In this document: positions 6,196 through 7,136 of the stretch, one piece after another | How the letters are laid out: the number at the start of each line of letters is the position of its first letter | How positions within the stretch are numbered: the first letter of the stretch is position 1 | From: Planctomycetota bacterium | Lineage (GTDB): Bacteria > Planctomycetota > Phycisphaerae > WQYP01 | DNA: 7,136 bases | Assembly (NCBI GenBank): GCA_021816165.1 | Contig: JAKAYZ010000108.1 | Span: 1-7,136 of the forward strand | Direction: 5' to 3' | The notes under the pieces: generated by a model | Database searches by the model: none | What the model saw: the letters and a program-made list of their open reading frames with translations, nothing else | What the model was told of the DNA's origin: nothing | Program-made: the position numbers and the translations under genes

Positions 6196-7136
6196 TTATC
6201 CGGAAATTTTCACCGGCATACCGAGTCGCCGCGGAATGGCGGCGGCCCATTCCGGCCAGGCGGCGCGCTCCACGCACTTCAGATTCGCGTCGCCGGAAAT
6301 CGCACGGGCATCCGCCGCGCTCCATACCGCCCCATCTTCATGGAACACACCGTTAAGCGTGCCCTTTCGCCGTTGCACCAGCAACCAGGCGGGTTTAAGC
6401 ATAAGACTCCAGAAAAAATTGCCGATTTTGTGACGGTGAATGGTGGGGGCAAGCGATGCGTAATCCGGCTGCCACGCATTTTGTGCCAGCACCCCACGCC
6501 CCCATCCACTGCCGCCATGCCGCACCCGCTGCCATTCGGTCAACCATACCGGCCGGTTCAGCACCATGTGCAACTTTTTCATTTGGCGAATGACCTGATC
6601 CAATTCGTGGATGGAAGATGGAAAATCCGGATGTGTCTGGAGTATTTGCGAGCCCCCGCTGATAAACGATCGACTCTGACCCAAGTTGGCCCCTCCGACG
6701 GTAAGCTTGATGGCACCTCGCATTCTTGCCGCATGCTGCAACATGGCATAAGCAAACCGGTGGCGGGGGCGCCCAAACGGTTCGTTGTTGATTTCAATAG
6801 CCAGCAAGCGATGGTCATCGCGAAAATGGTGCATAAACCAGTCAAGATAGTCCAGAGGTTTCGCCCACAGGTGGGGCCTGCCGACAATTGCCGTGGACGG
6901 CGAGAGTAGATCCGAGGCGCTCCATGGATTTGTATCGATAATATTCGCCGGCGTGGGCTCCACGCCGTCGCCTTCAAAAAGTACCGGCATAACCCGAATG
7001 CCGGCCGCGGAACAGGTCTGCAGAAAATCCGTCAGGTGATGGTGCAGGGCGGAGGAATCGTGCAGCCAGAATTCATAACTCAGCCACACGCGAAAAGCAT
7101 TCAAATTGAGTTGCCGGGCCAGTTGAACGTCCTGTT
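6196..7136 (-). CDS. Clan GH-A (GH5-like) glycoside hydrolase, N-terminus beyond the right edge
   Basis: The visible 312 codons are open to the right edge; the true start is not in the window, and the TTG at 7104 is internal. The protein is a retaining (beta/alpha)8-barrel hydrolase of the cellulase/mannanase type. Visible residue 1 is the codon at 7134. NAFRVW (12-17) is the conserved Arg strand, RVMPVLFE (47-54) the next strand, and EINNEPFG carries acid/base Glu118 after Asn117. VWLTEW carries nucleophile Glu200, and NFFWSLM (239-245) has the Trp242 that lines the -1 subsite. The tail HEDGAVWSAADARAI resembles the C-terminal end of secreted plant-cell-wall hydrolases. A signal peptide would be off-window. 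Candidate activities are beta-mannanase, endoglucanase or a related exo-enzyme; subfamily cannot be decided. It ends at TAA 6196-6198, 350 bases before the acetyltransferase, so co-transcription is doubtful. Confidence 0.9.
   Translation of the reverse strand, partial: QDVQLARQLNLNAFRVWLSYEFWLHDSSALHHHLTDFLQTCSAAGIRVMPVLFEGDGVEPTPANIIDTNPWSASDLLSPSTAIVGRPHLWAKPLDYLDWFMHHFRDDHRLLAIEINNEPFGRPRHRFAYAMLQHAARMRGAIKLTVGGANLGQSRSFISGGSQILQTHPDFPSSIHELDQVIRQMKKLHMVLNRPVWLTEWQRVRHGGSGWGRGVLAQNAWQPDYASLAPTIHRHKIGNFFWSLMLKPAWLLVQRRKGTLNGVFHEDGAVWSAADARAISGDANLKCVERAAWPEWAAAIPRRLGMPVKISG

Noticed and set aside
6175..6909. 244-codon plus-strand frame
   Set aside because: Antisense to the GH-A hydrolase, with basic, Pro-rich composition and no motif.
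1..7136. CRISPR arrays, tRNA or rRNA genes, transposase genes or insertion-sequence ends
   Set aside because: No regularly spaced repeats, cloverleaf, rRNA segment, transposase motif or terminal inverted repeat with target duplication was found by reading.

Overview
The window looks like a gene-sparse stretch of bacterial chromosome, moderately GC-rich, and devoted mostly to breaking down plant or algal polysaccharide. It holds three exported or probably exported carbohydrate-active genes: a GH35 beta-galactosidase, an esterase/alpha-beta hydrolase, and a clan GH-A (GH5-like) glycoside hydrolase. It also holds a GNAT acetyltransferase and a very small predicted membrane protein. The Tat-exported GH35 enzyme, the long gaps of about 330 to 490 bp and the absence of tight operons suggest Planctomycetota (Phycisphaerae-like) or a similar polysaccharide degrader such as Verrucomicrobiota or Acidobacteriota. 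This is inference; there is no rRNA or taxonomic marker gene here.

Layout. Positions 1-2549 (minus) carry one uninterrupted reading frame of at least 849 codons, a GH35 beta-galactosidase that runs off the left edge. Positions 2550-3039 form a long divergent intergenic region without a convincing gene. Positions 3040-4788 (plus) encode a secreted alpha/beta-hydrolase esterase with a complete Ser-Asp-His set. Positions 4789-5122 are noncoding or regulatory and become strongly AT-rich after about 4975. Positions 5123-5230 (plus) encode a 35-residue protein with an excellent ribosome binding site. Positions 5330-5845 (minus) encode a GNAT N-acetyltransferase, convergent with the small gene. Positions 5846-6195 are mostly empty, apart from the probable acetyltransferase promoter. 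Positions 6196-7136 (minus) hold the C-terminal part of a GH-A hydrolase whose start lies beyond the right edge.

How the genes fit together. The GH35 enzyme, the esterase and the GH-A hydrolase are plausible partners: one trims terminal beta-galactose, one removes ester decorations, and one cuts backbone or side chains of a galactose-containing hemicellulose or pectin. They are not one operon. The first two are divergent, and the third sits behind the acetyltransferase with its own gap.

The most unusual structure is at 5058-5121. A 14-bp inverted repeat, broken by one bulged base, places the Shine-Dalgarno sequence of the 35-residue gene inside the 3' arm of a predicted RNA hairpin that ends one base before the ATG. 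A possible 19-codon leader ORF ends with its TAA overlapping the first base of the 5' arm. This resembles translational attenuation or another riboregulatory switch controlling a small membrane protein. It is a prediction from sequence only.
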